In this document: positions 51,929-59,850 of the stretch, piece by piece
Numbering within the stretch: the stretch's first letter is position 1
How the letters are laid out: each line of letters starts with the position of its first letter
Assembly: GCA_945878845.1 (NCBI GenBank)
Contig: CAMCUB010000004.1
Location: forward strand, 79,444-143,443
DNA: 64,000 bases
Direction of reading: 5' to 3'
From: Erythrobacter sanguineus
Lineage (GTDB): Bacteria > Pseudomonadota > Alphaproteobacteria > Sphingomonadales > Sphingomonadaceae
The notes under the pieces: generated by a model
Database searches by the model: none
What the model was told of the DNA's origin: nothing
What the model saw: only the letters and a program-made list of their open reading frames with translations
Made by a program: the position numbers and the translations under genes

Positions 51929-52390
51929 ATGAGCGATGCCCACAACCACGACACGCCCCGCCTCGCCGAACCTGTCACGGGCCACTGCCTGTGCGGCGCG
52001 GTGACGATCACCGTCACTGCGATGCAGGCCGAGGTTGATATTTGTCACTGCGCGATGTGCGGCCGCTGGGGCGGGGCGTTCTTCGCCGGCGTCAAGGGCG
52101 AGAGCGCCGAAGTGACGGGTGCGGACGCGATCACCGTTTACCGCTCGAGCCCATGGGCCGAGCGCGCCTTCTGCGCCACTTGCGGCAGCAACCTGTGGTA
52201 CGAATTCCTCCCCACCAAGGGCCGCTCGTTCCTCGCAGGGCTGTTCGATCTGCCACCCGGCTTCGGGATCGAGCAGCAGATTTTCGTCGAGGAGAAGCCC
52301 GACTGGTATGACATCCTTCAGGAAAGCCCGATGAAGACGGGCGCCGAAGTGTTCGCCGAGGCGATGGCCGCAGGGCTCAGCCCCGGCTGA
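51929..52390 (+). CDS. GFA-family zinc protein
   Basis: A 153-residue protein of the glutathione-dependent formaldehyde-activating (GFA)/CENP-V fold. Zinc cysteines occur as C-x-C (GHCLCGAV), C-x-C-x2-C (ICHCAMCGRWGG) and C-x2-C (AFCATCGSNLWYE). The named formaldehyde activity has been shown for few members, so the reaction here is uncertain; S-hydroxymethyl-glutathione or another thiol adduct is possible. It follows the lipoprotein gene after 24 nt. Confidence 0.85.
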   Translation: MSDAHNHDTPRLAEPVTGHCLCGAVTITVTAMQAEVDICHCAMCGRWGGAFFAGVKGESAEVTGADAITVYRSSPWAERAFCATCGSNLWYEFLPTKGRSFLAGLFDLPPGFGIEQQIFVEEKPDWYDILQESPMKTGAEVFAEAMAAGLSPG

Positions 52391-52394
52391 CCGC

Positions 52395-53705
52395 CTAGTG
52401 CAGCTTCAACTTGGGCCGCACGATGCGGTTCACGCGGCCCACCAGCATCAGGAAGGTCGCCTTGATCCAGCCGTGAATGCCGATCAGGTGCAGCTGATAG
52501 AGCGAGGTGTAGATCAACCGCGCCAGCCGCCCTTCGATCGCCATGCTGCCGCCCACCAGATTGCCCATCAGGCTCCCTACGGTCGAGAATCGCGAGAGCG
52601 AGACCAGCGAGCCCTTGTCGCGGTAGACGAAGTGCTTGAGCGGCTTGCCTTCCTGCATCCGCACGATGTTGGCGAACACCGTCTCGGCCATCTGGTGCGC
52701 GGCCTGCGCGCGCGGCGGCACCGGACGGTCCTCGCCCGGCGGCGTGTAGCTCGCGCAGTCACCGAGCGCGTAGATGCAGGGGTCTTCCTTGGTCTGGAGC
52801 GTGTCGGTGACGAGGATCTGGTTGCGACCGTTGGTCTCCAGCCCCAGCTCCGCGAGGAAGTCCGCGCCCTTGACGCCCGCCGCCCAGACGATGAGGTCGG
52901 CCTCGATCACCTCGTCCGTCTTGGTGATCAGCTGGCGCGGGCGGGCTTCGACCACTTGCACCCCCGGGCGCACCTGGACGCCGAGCACTTCCAACTCGTG
53001 CTTGGCCGCTGCTGCGAGCTTGTCAGGCAGGGCCGGGAGGATACGCGGGCCGGCTTCGAGCAGGGTGACGTTGAGGCGGCTCTCGTCAAACACTTCGAGC
53101 CCGTAGTGCCTGAGGGCGCCAGCCGCGTTGTAGAGCTCGGCCGCCAGTTCCACGCCCGTCGCCCCGCCGCCGACGATGGCGATCCGCACCTGCTCGTTGG
53201 CGGTGGGATCATTCATCATCGCCCGGCTGACGCGCAGGCAATGGTTGAGCAGGCGGGTGCGGAAGCGGTCGGCCTGCACGCGGCTGTCGAGGTAGAGGCA
53301 GTGCTCGGCCACTCCGGGCACGCCGAAATCGTTGGAGACCGACCCGAGCGCCACCGCGAGAATATCGTAGCGGATGGTGTGCGCCTCGATCAGCTCGCTG
53401 CCGTCCTCGTCCTTTACCGGAGCAAGGCTGATGGTCTTGGCCGCGCGGTCGATCCCGTCGAGGCTGCCCTGGAAGAAGCGATACCCCCAGCGGTAGCAGT
53501 GCCCGCGATAGCCGACCTCGTCGAGATTGGCGTCGAGCGAACCAGCGGCCACCTCGTGCAGCAGCGGCTTCCAGATGTGGGAGAGGTTCTTGTCGACAAG
53601 GATGATGTCGTGCTTCTTGCGACCGTACTTGGAACCGAGCCGCCGGACCAGCTCAAGCCCGCCCGCGCCTCCGCCGACGACGACAATCTGGGTCTTGCGG
53701 TTCAT
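52395..53705 (-). CDS. ndh: Type II NADH dehydrogenase (NDH-2)
   Basis: A 436-residue FAD enzyme that passes electrons from NADH to quinone without pumping protons. It has FAD-binding VVVGGGAGGLELV at the N-terminus, NADH-binding IAIVGGGATGVELAAELY in the middle, and the FAD-contact YALGDCASYTPPGED. The amphipathic C-terminal membrane anchor is LHLIGIHGWIKATFLMLVG. The ATG with AAGGAG upstream is chosen. It converges with the GFA gene, 4 nt between stops. A strong dyad lies 91 bp upstream of its start. Confidence 0.9.
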   Translation of the reverse strand: MNRKTQIVVVGGGAGGLELVRRLGSKYGRKKHDIILVDKNLSHIWKPLLHEVAAGSLDANLDEVGYRGHCYRWGYRFFQGSLDGIDRAAKTISLAPVKDEDGSELIEAHTIRYDILAVALGSVSNDFGVPGVAEHCLYLDSRVQADRFRTRLLNHCLRVSRAMMNDPTANEQVRIAIVGGGATGVELAAELYNAAGALRHYGLEVFDESRLNVTLLEAGPRILPALPDKLAAAAKHELEVLGVQVRPGVQVVEARPRQLITKTDEVIEADLIVWAAGVKGADFLAELGLETNGRNQILVTDTLQTKEDPCIYALGDCASYTPPGEDRPVPPRAQAAHQMAETVFANIVRMQEGKPLKHFVYRDKGSLVSLSRFSTVGSLMGNLVGGSMAIEGRLARLIYTSLYQLHLIGIHGWIKATFLMLVGRVNRIVRPKLKLH

Positions 53706-53796
53706 TCGGCACTCCTTGGCGATCATTGTGCAGCGCAATCCCGATCCCCTGTTAGCGGGGGCGGGCAACAAATGCGCGGCAAATCAACGTAGCGCC

Positions 53797-53814
53797 CTGC
53801 AACTTGTGTTGCAG
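53797..53814. promoter_or_regulatory. Perfect 7-4-7 dyad upstream of ndh
   Basis: CTGCAACTTGTGTTGCAG forms perfect 7-bp arms around TTGT, and another TGCAG follows directly. It lies 91 nt upstream of the ndh start and 28 nt past the NTF2-like stop. It could be an operator for ndh or a short terminator. There is no T-run on the minus strand, which favours an operator. Confidence 0.5.
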
Positions 53815-53842
53815 TGCAGCATGAATGCCACAGCCGCGCCGG

Positions 53843-54208
53843 TCAACCGTCCGGATCGAGCCGCCCGAAGAAGCCGATCACCTTCACCACCTTGCCCGCG
53901 TCATTGACCTCGGTGACGTCGAAGCCGTCCATCGCCCGCTTGCCATCGATGTCGATCGCCCAGTGGTGACGGCAGAAATTGTTCTGCATCTCGATGGGGC
54001 TGTTGTGGCGGTAGACGGCCGCGGGGAAGGCGGCGCGGGTCTCGGCGACCATCTTGAGGAAGGCCCCTCGCCCGATGATGTTGTGGCGCGGATCGACGAA
54101 GTGGACATTGTGCTCCATCGAGGCCTCGGCCATTTCGCGGCGCGTGTCGGCGTTGGGCGTGTTCCAGATTGCGAGCATCGTCTTGAGGTTTGCTTCGTGG
54201 GGCTGCAT
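53843..54208 (-). CDS. NTF2-like (SnoaL-type) fold protein
   Basis: A 121-residue single-domain protein with the NTF2/SnoaL pattern: an N-terminal helix (NLKTMLAIWNTPNADTRREM), VHFVDPRHNIIGRGAFLKMV, then beta strands (YRHNSPIEMQNNFCRHHWAI, MDGFDVTEVND) and a final strand IGFFGRL. The family includes isomerases, cyclases and binding proteins; no catalytic assignment is possible. It follows the PhyH-like gene on the same strand, 25 nt downstream. Confidence 0.75.
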   Translation of the reverse strand: MQPHEANLKTMLAIWNTPNADTRREMAEASMEHNVHFVDPRHNIIGRGAFLKMVAETRAAFPAAVYRHNSPIEMQNNFCRHHWAIDIDGKRAMDGFDVTEVNDAGKVVKVIGFFGRLDPDG

Positions 54209-54233
54209 CGGGGTTCTCCTGCGACTTCAGCGA

Positions 54234-54920
54234 TCAGGATAGCGTTTCGCCGGAAATGTCGAGTGCCCATTCGAGCGGCGCGGGCAAGCTGTCGGCGCTA
54301 TAGTCCACTTGCAGCACCCGGCGAGGGCCCGTGCTGACCGAACGGCGCGATGCATGGAGGATCGGGGTAGCATAGGCCCAGATGTCGCCCGGTTCGGCAA
54401 GGCAGGCACAAAGCTCGCTCGCCGCGACGACATCGGGGATGAGCGGCTCGGCAATCAGCCCCGCCCGCTGCGAGCCGAGCGCGATTTCGAGCGGGGCATT
54501 GTCGGGCGTGACGGGATCGAGGTGGATGCGCAGTGTCAGCATCGCCTCGATCAGCGCGAAGGGCGGCTGGACGTGGAGGTGGCCCTGCTTGACGGTCCAG
54601 GGGCCATAGCCCGCGACATCGGCCCGCGCGGCAACGTTGATCGTGCGGTCCTGATGCCAGCCGAGTGCCCAATTGGTGTGCGGCGACTTGTCGAAGGCGA
54701 TGGCACGCACGGGCCGCGCCAGTCTGCCGAGCAGGCGGGAAGCAAGATCAGCAATTGCGCCGGGCGCGGCAAGGAACGGGGCGAGCGGGCCCAGCTTTTC
54801 GATCCGGATGCCCGGTCCTTGCGGGGCTCTGTCGAACAATTCCGCAAGGGCGGGCAGCATGTCGCGGGCGGCCCCCGCGAACAGCTGTGCGCCATCCTTG
54901 GCTAGCTGCAGGTCGCTCAG
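54234..54920 (-). CDS. Phytanoyl-CoA dioxygenase (PhyH)-like protein, probable CTG start
   Basis: A 2OG-Fe(II) oxygenase-type protein of about 228 residues. The iron HxD is in [13 protein letters not shown], the distal His in PILHASRRS, and the 2-oxoglutarate Arg in the following [10 protein letters not shown]. The only canonical start (GTG at 54953) lies 33 nt inside accC and has no ribosome site. The CTG in the CTGA that overlaps the accC stop has GGAGGAG 8 nt upstream and is preferred. A later ATG at about 54860 is less likely. Co-transcribed with accC; substrate unknown. Confidence 0.72.
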   Translation of the reverse strand: MSDLQLAKDGAQLFAGAARDMLPALAELFDRAPQGPGIRIEKLGPLAPFLAAPGAIADLASRLLGRLARPVRAIAFDKSPHTNWALGWHQDRTINVAARADVAGYGPWTVKQGHLHVQPPFALIEAMLTLRIHLDPVTPDNAPLEIALGSQRAGLIAEPLIPDVVAASELCACLAEPGDIWAYATPILHASRRSVSTGPRRVLQVDYSADSLPAPLEWALDISGETLS

Positions 54921-56266
54921 ACCTCGCGCTCCTCCAGCCAGTTTTCCAGCCACTTGATCGAATAGTCGCCGTTGAGCACGTCATCCTGCCGCAGCAGTTC
55001 CTGGTGGAGCGGGATGTTGGTCTTGACGCCCTCGACCACCATTTCCTCGAGCGCCCGCCGGAGCCGCATGATGCAGCCTTCGCGCGTGCGACCGTAAACG
55101 ATCAGCTTGGCGATCATGGAGTCGTAATAGGGCGGGATGCGGTAACCCGCATAGAGCCCGCTATCGACGCGCACATGCATGCCGCCGGCCGCGTGGAAAT
55201 AGGTCACGAGGCCGGGCGAGGGCGCGAAGTTGAAGGGGTCCTCGGCGTTGATCCGGCACTCGATCGCGTGGCCCTTGAACTCGAGCTCGTCCTGCGTGAC
55301 CGAGAGCGGACGGCCTTCGGCGATGCGGATCTGCTCGCGCACCAGATCGAGACCGGTGATCGCCTCGGTCACCGGGTGTTCGACCTGGAGGCGGGTGTTC
55401 ATTTCGATGAAGTAGAATTCGCCGTTTTCCCAAAGGAATTCGATCGTGCCCGCGCCGCGATAGCCCATATCGCGCATCGCCTTGGCGCAGACCTCGCCCA
55501 TCCGCATCCGCTCTTCGTGGCTGATGACGGGGGAGGGGGCTTCTTCGAGCACCTTCTGGTGGCGGCGCTGGAGCGAGCAGTCGCGCTCGCCCAGATGGAT
55601 CGCGTTGCCGTTGCCGTCGCCGAACACCTGGAATTCGATGTGGCGCGGATTGCCGAGGTACTTCTCGATATAGACCGTCGCGTCACCGAAAGCCGCCTTC
55701 GCCTCGCTGCCGGCCTGCTGGATCAGCGTCTCGAGCTGGTCCGGGCTGTTGCACACCTTCATGCCGCGCCCGCCGCCGCCCGAAGCGGCCTTGATGATCA
55801 CCGGATAGCCAGCCGCTTCGGCAATCGCCTTGGCCTCGGTAATGTCGGAGACCGCGCCATCCGATCCGGGCACCAGCGGCAGGCCGAGTGCGCCCGCGGT
55901 GCGCTTGGCCTCGATCTTGTCGCCCATGGTGCGGATATGCTCGGGCTTGGGGCCGATCCAGATGATGTCATGCGCTTCGACGATATCGGCGAACTTGGCG
56001 TTCTCCGAGAGGAAGCCGTAGCCGGGGTGGATCGCATCGCACTGGGCGATTTCGGCCGCCGAGATGATGTTGGCGATGTTGAGATAAGAGTCGGTGGCAG
56101 GCGGCGGGCCGATGCACACCGCATGGTCGGCGAGGCGCACATGCATCGCGTCGGCATCGGCGGTGGAGTGCACCGCGACCGTCTCGATCCCCATTTCATG
56201 CGCCGCGCGGTGGATGCGCAAGGCGATCTCGCCGCGATTGGCGATCAGGATGCGTTTGATACCCAT
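54917..56266 (-). CDS. accC: Acetyl-CoA carboxylase, biotin carboxylase subunit
   Basis: AccC carboxylates biotin on AccB with ATP and bicarbonate, the first step of fatty-acid synthesis. The 449-residue protein matches the family length. It has [19 protein letters not shown] at the N-terminus, the Gly-rich ATP loop [30 protein letters not shown], and the catalytic region [15 protein letters not shown]. It follows accB by 4 nt. The stop overlaps the probable CTG start of the PhyH-like gene. Confidence 0.97.
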   Translation of the reverse strand: MGIKRILIANRGEIALRIHRAAHEMGIETVAVHSTADADAMHVRLADHAVCIGPPPATDSYLNIANIISAAEIAQCDAIHPGYGFLSENAKFADIVEAHDIIWIGPKPEHIRTMGDKIEAKRTAGALGLPLVPGSDGAVSDITEAKAIAEAAGYPVIIKAASGGGGRGMKVCNSPDQLETLIQQAGSEAKAAFGDATVYIEKYLGNPRHIEFQVFGDGNGNAIHLGERDCSLQRRHQKVLEEAPSPVISHEERMRMGEVCAKAMRDMGYRGAGTIEFLWENGEFYFIEMNTRLQVEHPVTEAITGLDLVREQIRIAEGRPLSVTQDELEFKGHAIECRINAEDPFNFAPSPGLVTYFHAAGGMHVRVDSGLYAGYRIPPYYDSMIAKLIVYGRTREGCIMRLRRALEEMVVEGVKTNIPLHQELLRQDDVLNGDYSIKWLENWLEEREV

Positions 56267-56270
56267 GGGT

Positions 56271-56786
56271 TTAGGAGATCACCACGAGGGGCTGGTCGAA
56301 TTCGACCGGCTGGGCTGTTTCGATCAGGATCGCGGTGATGGTCCCGGCGCGCGGCGCGGTGATCGGGTTCATCACCTTCATCGCCTCGACGATCACCAGT
56401 GTGTCGCCTTCCTTGACCGCCTGTCCGACCGTGACAAAGGGCGCAGCGCCCGGCTCGGGCGTCAGATAGCAGGTGCCGACCATCGGCGATTTGACCGCGT
56501 TCTTGAGATCGGGACCGGCGGGCGCGGCGGGCTCTGCCGGAGCAGGCGCGGCCGCCGCAGGGGCCGGAGCGGCAGCGGCAGGCGCGGGCGCAGCGGCATA
56601 GACCGGGGCGGCAGCCGCAACCGCGCCGCGCGAGACGCGGATCTTGCGGTCGTCATCCTCGACCTCGATTTCGGTCAGCCCGGTCTCATTGAGCAGTTCG
56701 GCGAGTTCACGCACCAGCGCGGTGTCGATGTTCATTCCCGACTTGCGACCGTTCGCCTTGCCGGATTGGCCAGCGTCGTTTGCCAT
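56271..56786 (-). CDS. accB: Acetyl-CoA carboxylase, biotin carboxyl carrier protein
   Basis: A 171-residue carrier with an N-terminal helical domain ([20 protein letters not shown]), a long Pro/Ala-rich hinge (about residues 58-95) and the C-terminal biotinyl domain. Biotin attaches to Lys in EAMKVMN. The ATG with AAGGGG 7 nt upstream is preferred over the internal ATG before NIDTALV, giving a 17-residue charged extension. accC lies 4 nt downstream; aroQ is 108 nt upstream on the same strand. Confidence 0.96.
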   Translation of the reverse strand: MANDAGQSGKANGRKSGMNIDTALVRELAELLNETGLTEIEVEDDDRKIRVSRGAVAAAAPVYAAAPAPAAAAPAPAAAAPAPAEPAAPAGPDLKNAVKSPMVGTCYLTPEPGAAPFVTVGQAVKEGDTLVIVEAMKVMNPITAPRAGTITAILIETAQPVEFDQPLVVIS

Positions 56787-56894
56787 GTGTGCCCCTTGTT
56801 AAGTGCTGTGCGACCTTGATCCCCGGGCGTCTATTGCCGCCAATTGCGGCAGGCAAGTGGCAAGGGTGCAAAATGTGAAAGTGGCGTGACGATT

Positions 56895-57335
56895 TCAGAC
56901 TTCGCCCGACGCTACGGCTTCGAGCGCGATGCGGTAAGAATCCGCGCCATGCCCCTCGATCGTCATGGCGGCGGCCATACCCACGTAGGAAAGGTGGCGG
57001 AAGGGATCGCGGGTTTTGGGGTCGGAGAGGTGGACCTCGATCACCGGCGTTTTGATGGCCTTGATCGCGTCGAGCAGCGCAATCGAGGTGTGGGTATAGG
57101 CGGCAGCGTTCAGCAGCACCGCCCGCGCACCCTCGGCCTGCGCCTCGTGCAGCCAGTCGACCAGCGTGCCTTCATAGTTGGTCTGGCGCATGTCGATCTC
57201 GAGCCCGAGTTCGCGGGCGCGGTCTTCGAGCATGCCCGCAATGTCATCGAGCGTGGTGGTGCCGTAAATCTCCGGCTCGCGCGTGCCGAGGAGATTGAGG
57301 TTGGGGCCGTTGAGGACGTAGACGAGGTTGGTCAT
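56895..57335 (-). CDS. aroQ: 3-dehydroquinate dehydratase, type II
   Basis: AroQ converts 3-dehydroquinate to 3-dehydroshikimate in aromatic amino-acid synthesis. The 146-residue protein has the type II signatures: VYVLNGPNLNLLGTREPEIYG with the active-site loop, NAAAYTHTSIALLDAI, and IEVHLSDPKTRDPFRHLSYV containing the catalytic His. Placement upstream of accBC on the same strand is common in proteobacteria. Confidence 0.96.
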   Translation of the reverse strand: MTNLVYVLNGPNLNLLGTREPEIYGTTTLDDIAGMLEDRARELGLEIDMRQTNYEGTLVDWLHEAQAEGARAVLLNAAAYTHTSIALLDAIKAIKTPVIEVHLSDPKTRDPFRHLSYVGMAAAMTIEGHGADSYRIALEAVASGEV

Positions 57336-57398
57336 GGGGGCGGCTTAGCGTGAAGGCGCGGGGCGGGGAAGGGCCGCTTGAACTGCTCGGCGTTGCGA

Positions 57399-57749
57399 TC
57401 AAGCGGACCAGCAAGCGAGAGGCGAGCCTTCAATCCCCGGTGCTTGCAGATTGTCTTTGTTCATTCCCCAGAAGATGAGAAATGCATCTCTGTCTGGCGA
57501 GTAGATGAGCCAATACCCATTCGCCTCGGCAATGCAGATGCCGGAGATTGGTGATCCAACTTCAGTGTCTGCGAGCCCCGGCTCTGTCACCTCTGCGGTC
57601 AGCTCGATAGGTTCGCAAAGCGATTCACGCAGGCCGGACTCCAGCGCAGCAAGGTATTCGTCACGGTCCCGGTGTCTGCTGACGAAGACGTCCTCCGTTT
57701 CGCGGATCGCCTCCTCGAACCTTGCCAATGCTCTCTGCCTCACGCTCAT
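57399..57749 (-). CDS. Hypothetical protein with atypical, lower-GC codon use
   Basis: I do not recognise this 116-residue protein. It has an N-terminal charged helix (RQRALARFEEAIRETEDVFVSRHRDRDEY), a middle acidic part, then GYWLIYSPDRDAFLIFWGMN, which looks like a beta-rich immunity- or SMI1-like ending, though too weak to name. Codon use is clearly less GC-biased than in the neighbours, and no ribosome site is obvious before the ATG. It may be acquired. It sits between aroQ and the orphan holin. Confidence 0.55.
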   Translation of the reverse strand: MSVRQRALARFEEAIRETEDVFVSRHRDRDEYLAALESGLRESLCEPIELTAEVTEPGLADTEVGSPISGICIAEANGYWLIYSPDRDAFLIFWGMNKDNLQAPGIEGSPLACWSA

Positions 57750-57798
57750 AAACTACTGAACGTCAGGGGTTCGAGCAATGGGGCGCTTATTGGAACGG

Positions 57799-58212
57799 TT
57801 ACCGGTCCACCCCCTTGACCTTCCCCCACTGGCGCGCGGCGGTGTAGCCGAGGTAGCCGGTGCCGAACAGCGCGTAAAGCGGCTCGGGCAGGCCGGCGAG
57901 GTAGGCGTTCATGCCCGCCGCTATCTCGCGCGCCGCGTGAGGGCTGAAGGCGCTCAGAACCCCCATCGGCAGCGAGGCGAGCAGCAGGATGTACATCACA
58001 TAGAGGAAGCTCGGGCGCGCGCGGCTGGTCCACGGGTCGTTCGAATTCGCCTCGGCGACGATCGCCTGCAGCTGCGTTTCGAGCATCTGCATTTCCTGCG
58101 AGCCCTGAAGCGCGATCAGCTCCAGCTTGGCTTTCGCCTGCGCTTCCTTGTCGGGGATGATCTTGTCGATGATCGAGGCGATGGGTCCGATGAGGACGTC
58201 GATAAGGGCCAT
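57799..58212 (-). CDS. GTA/phage-type 3TM holin (orphan)
   Basis: A 137-residue protein matching the 3TM holin family linked to gene-transfer-agent release. It has an N-terminal amphipathic segment (LIDVLIGPIASIIDKIIPD), a Gln/Glu-rich coiled helix (KLELIALQGSQEMQMLETQLQ), the conserved NSNDPWTSRARPSFLYVMYI and two membrane helices. Holins make inner-membrane holes for lysis. No capsid, portal, tail or endolysin gene lies in the window, so it is an orphan copy, a remnant, or part of a scattered GTA system. Confidence 0.78.
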   Translation of the reverse strand: MALIDVLIGPIASIIDKIIPDKEAQAKAKLELIALQGSQEMQMLETQLQAIVAEANSNDPWTSRARPSFLYVMYILLLASLPMGVLSAFSPHAAREIAAGMNAYLAGLPEPLYALFGTGYLGYTAARQWGKVKGVDR

Positions 58213-58257
58213 GGGTAGCGCGCTCCTGTTCAGGTGAGTCGCGCAATCAAATAACCA

Positions 58258-58291
58258 AATAGGTTAGTGTAGGAAAATGAAATAACCTATT
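58258..58291 (-). terminator. AT-rich hairpin at the end of the CoA-ester lyase gene
   Basis: On the minus strand AATAGGTTA and TAACCTATT form a perfect 9-bp stem that overlaps the lyase TAG stop; TGGTTATTTG follows. A direct repeat GGTTATTT flanks the right arm. The low GC content stands out from the surroundings. An intrinsic terminator is likely; an insertion footprint is an alternative. Confidence 0.55.
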
Positions 58292-59204
58292 GTGCGCTCG
58301 CCTCGGCGAGCAGCCGCTGCGCCAGCAACAGATGCGGGCGGTCGAGCATCGCTCCGTCGAGCGCCACCACGCCTGCGCCGGGGTGGTCGGCAAAGGCCTG
58401 CACCACGGCGCGGGCATGGGCGAGTTCCTCGGTGCTGGGGGTAAAAGCCTCGTTGATCGGATCGACCTGCGCGGGGTGGATCGCCAGCATCCCGCCAAAC
58501 CCCTGCGCCCGCACCCGCCGCGCGCGGGTGGCCAGAGCCTCCAGATCGCGAAACTCGGGTTGCACCGTCTCGATCGCCGCGACGCCCGCCGCCGCCGCGC
58601 CAATCAGGCACAGGCTGCGCGCCATCTCGTAGGTGTGCGAATACTCGCCATCGGCCCCGCGCTGCTCGCGCGCGCCCAACGCGGACGAGAGATCCTCCGC
58701 CCCCCAGCTCATCGCTACCAGCCGCGCCTTGCCGGGGTAGTCGCCCGCATAGTCGCCGGTCTTGAACATCGCCGCCGCCGTCTCGGTCACCAGCGCGGCG
58801 ATCAGCGTGCGGCCGAGCGGGATGCCGTTCGCCGCCTCCAGAGCGGTGAGATAGTGGTGGAGCTGGGCCACGTCCGCCGCGCCTTCCGCCTTGGGCAGGA
58901 ACACCCCGCCGGGGCGCGACGGCATGATCGCGGCCAGATCGGCGATGCATTCGTGTCCCGAAATCGGATTGATCCGCACCCACATCCGCGCCTTGTTCGC
59001 TGAGGCGGCGATCTGCGCGGCGACCATCTGTCGCGCGGCCGGCTTGTTCTCGGGGGAGACCGAATCCTCGAGGTCGAGGAGCGCGATATCCGCCGCACTC
59101 CCTTCCGCCTTGCCCATCTTCTTTTCGCTGTCGCCGGGCGCGAACAGCCATGAGCGCATTTTTGGCGGGTTCTGGCGGGGCGGGGCGGGGTGGGTATGGG
59201 GCAT
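58287..59204 (-). CDS. CitE/HpcH-type CoA ester lyase
   Basis: A 305-residue TIM-barrel lyase of the HpcH/HpaI aldolase superfamily. It has RSWLFAPGDSEKKMGKA at the N-terminus, ALLDLEDSVSPENK (metal-binding acidic motif), VRINPISGHECIADLA, VTETAAAMF (Glu) and LVAMSWGAEDLSSALGA (Asp). FGGMLAIHPAQVDPINEAF is the typical C-terminal stretch. It cleaves or condenses a CoA ester such as malyl- or citramalyl-CoA; the exact one is not determined. The ATG after GGAGAGGAAG is chosen over a longer open frame. Confidence 0.87.
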   Translation of the reverse strand: MPHTHPAPPRQNPPKMRSWLFAPGDSEKKMGKAEGSAADIALLDLEDSVSPENKPAARQMVAAQIAASANKARMWVRINPISGHECIADLAAIMPSRPGGVFLPKAEGAADVAQLHHYLTALEAANGIPLGRTLIAALVTETAAAMFKTGDYAGDYPGKARLVAMSWGAEDLSSALGAREQRGADGEYSHTYEMARSLCLIGAAAAGVAAIETVQPEFRDLEALATRARRVRAQGFGGMLAIHPAQVDPINEAFTPSTEELAHARAVVQAFADHPGAGVVALDGAMLDRPHLLLAQRLLAEASAQ

Positions 59205-59305
59205 GGAACTTCCTCTCCTCGTCGCAAAAGCGCTTACGGAGCGCGCCCGCGCATCGCAAGTCTGCGTCATTTGCCCGGGGCGAGCGCGCCATAGCGTCTT
59301 TCCGT

Positions 59306-59335
59306 TTGGCGAGCAGGGCCACGCGTTGCTATAGG
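59306..59335 (+). promoter_or_regulatory. Candidate promoter for the iorA-iorB operon
   Basis: TTGGCG and TATAGG are separated by 18 nt and precede the iorA GTG by 35 nt. The -10 overlaps a short dyad GTTGC-TATAG-GCAAC that could bind a regulator. Both hexamers deviate from consensus, so this is tentative. Confidence 0.35.
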
Positions 59336-59370
59336 CAACCCAAATTACCAACCATCGGGGAGCGGCGCCT

Positions 59371-59850
59371 GTGGCAATCGCATTTTCTGTAAACGGCAAG
59401 CCAGTGAGCGTCGAGGCCGATGCCGACACGCCGCTGCTGTGGGCCTTGCGTGATGATCTGGGCCTGACCGGCACCAAGTTCGGCTGCGGCATCGCCGCCT
59501 GCGGGGCGTGTTCGGTGCATGTCGACGGCAACCTCACCCGCTCGTGCAGCGTTCCCGTGGGCGAGGTCGCTGGCAAGGCGATCACGACCATCGAGGGACT
59601 GAAGGCCGCCGACGGCACGCTCCACAAGGTGCAGGCCGCTTGGGTCGAGGCGCAGGTGCCGCAATGCGGTTACTGCCAGTCGGGCCAGATCATGGCCGCG
59701 GTGGCGCTGATAGAGAAGGTCGGCACGCCGTCGGACGCGCAGATCGACCAGGCGATGACCAATATCTGCCGCTGCGGCACCTATCCGCGCATCCGCAAGG
59801 CGATCCTCGCCGCGACCGGCGCCGCTGCCGCCCAGACGGGAGACGCATAA
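59371..59850 (+). CDS. iorA: Ior-type (2Fe-2S) small subunit of a molybdenum hydroxylase
   Basis: A 159-residue electron-transfer subunit with two [2Fe-2S] clusters. The plant-type site is C-x4-C-x2-C ([13 protein letters not shown]) with a later Cys in TRSCSVPVG. The second site is C-x2-C (QCGYCQSGQ) plus C-x-C (NICRCGTY). It resembles isoquinoline 1-oxidoreductase alpha and related aldehyde dehydrogenases. GTG is the start. Its TAA overlaps the ATG of the large subunit (TAATG), so the two are co-translated. Confidence 0.9.
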   Translation: MAIAFSVNGKPVSVEADADTPLLWALRDDLGLTGTKFGCGIAACGACSVHVDGNLTRSCSVPVGEVAGKAITTIEGLKAADGTLHKVQAAWVEAQVPQCGYCQSGQIMAAVALIEKVGTPSDAQIDQAMTNICRCGTYPRIRKAILAATGAAAAQTGDA

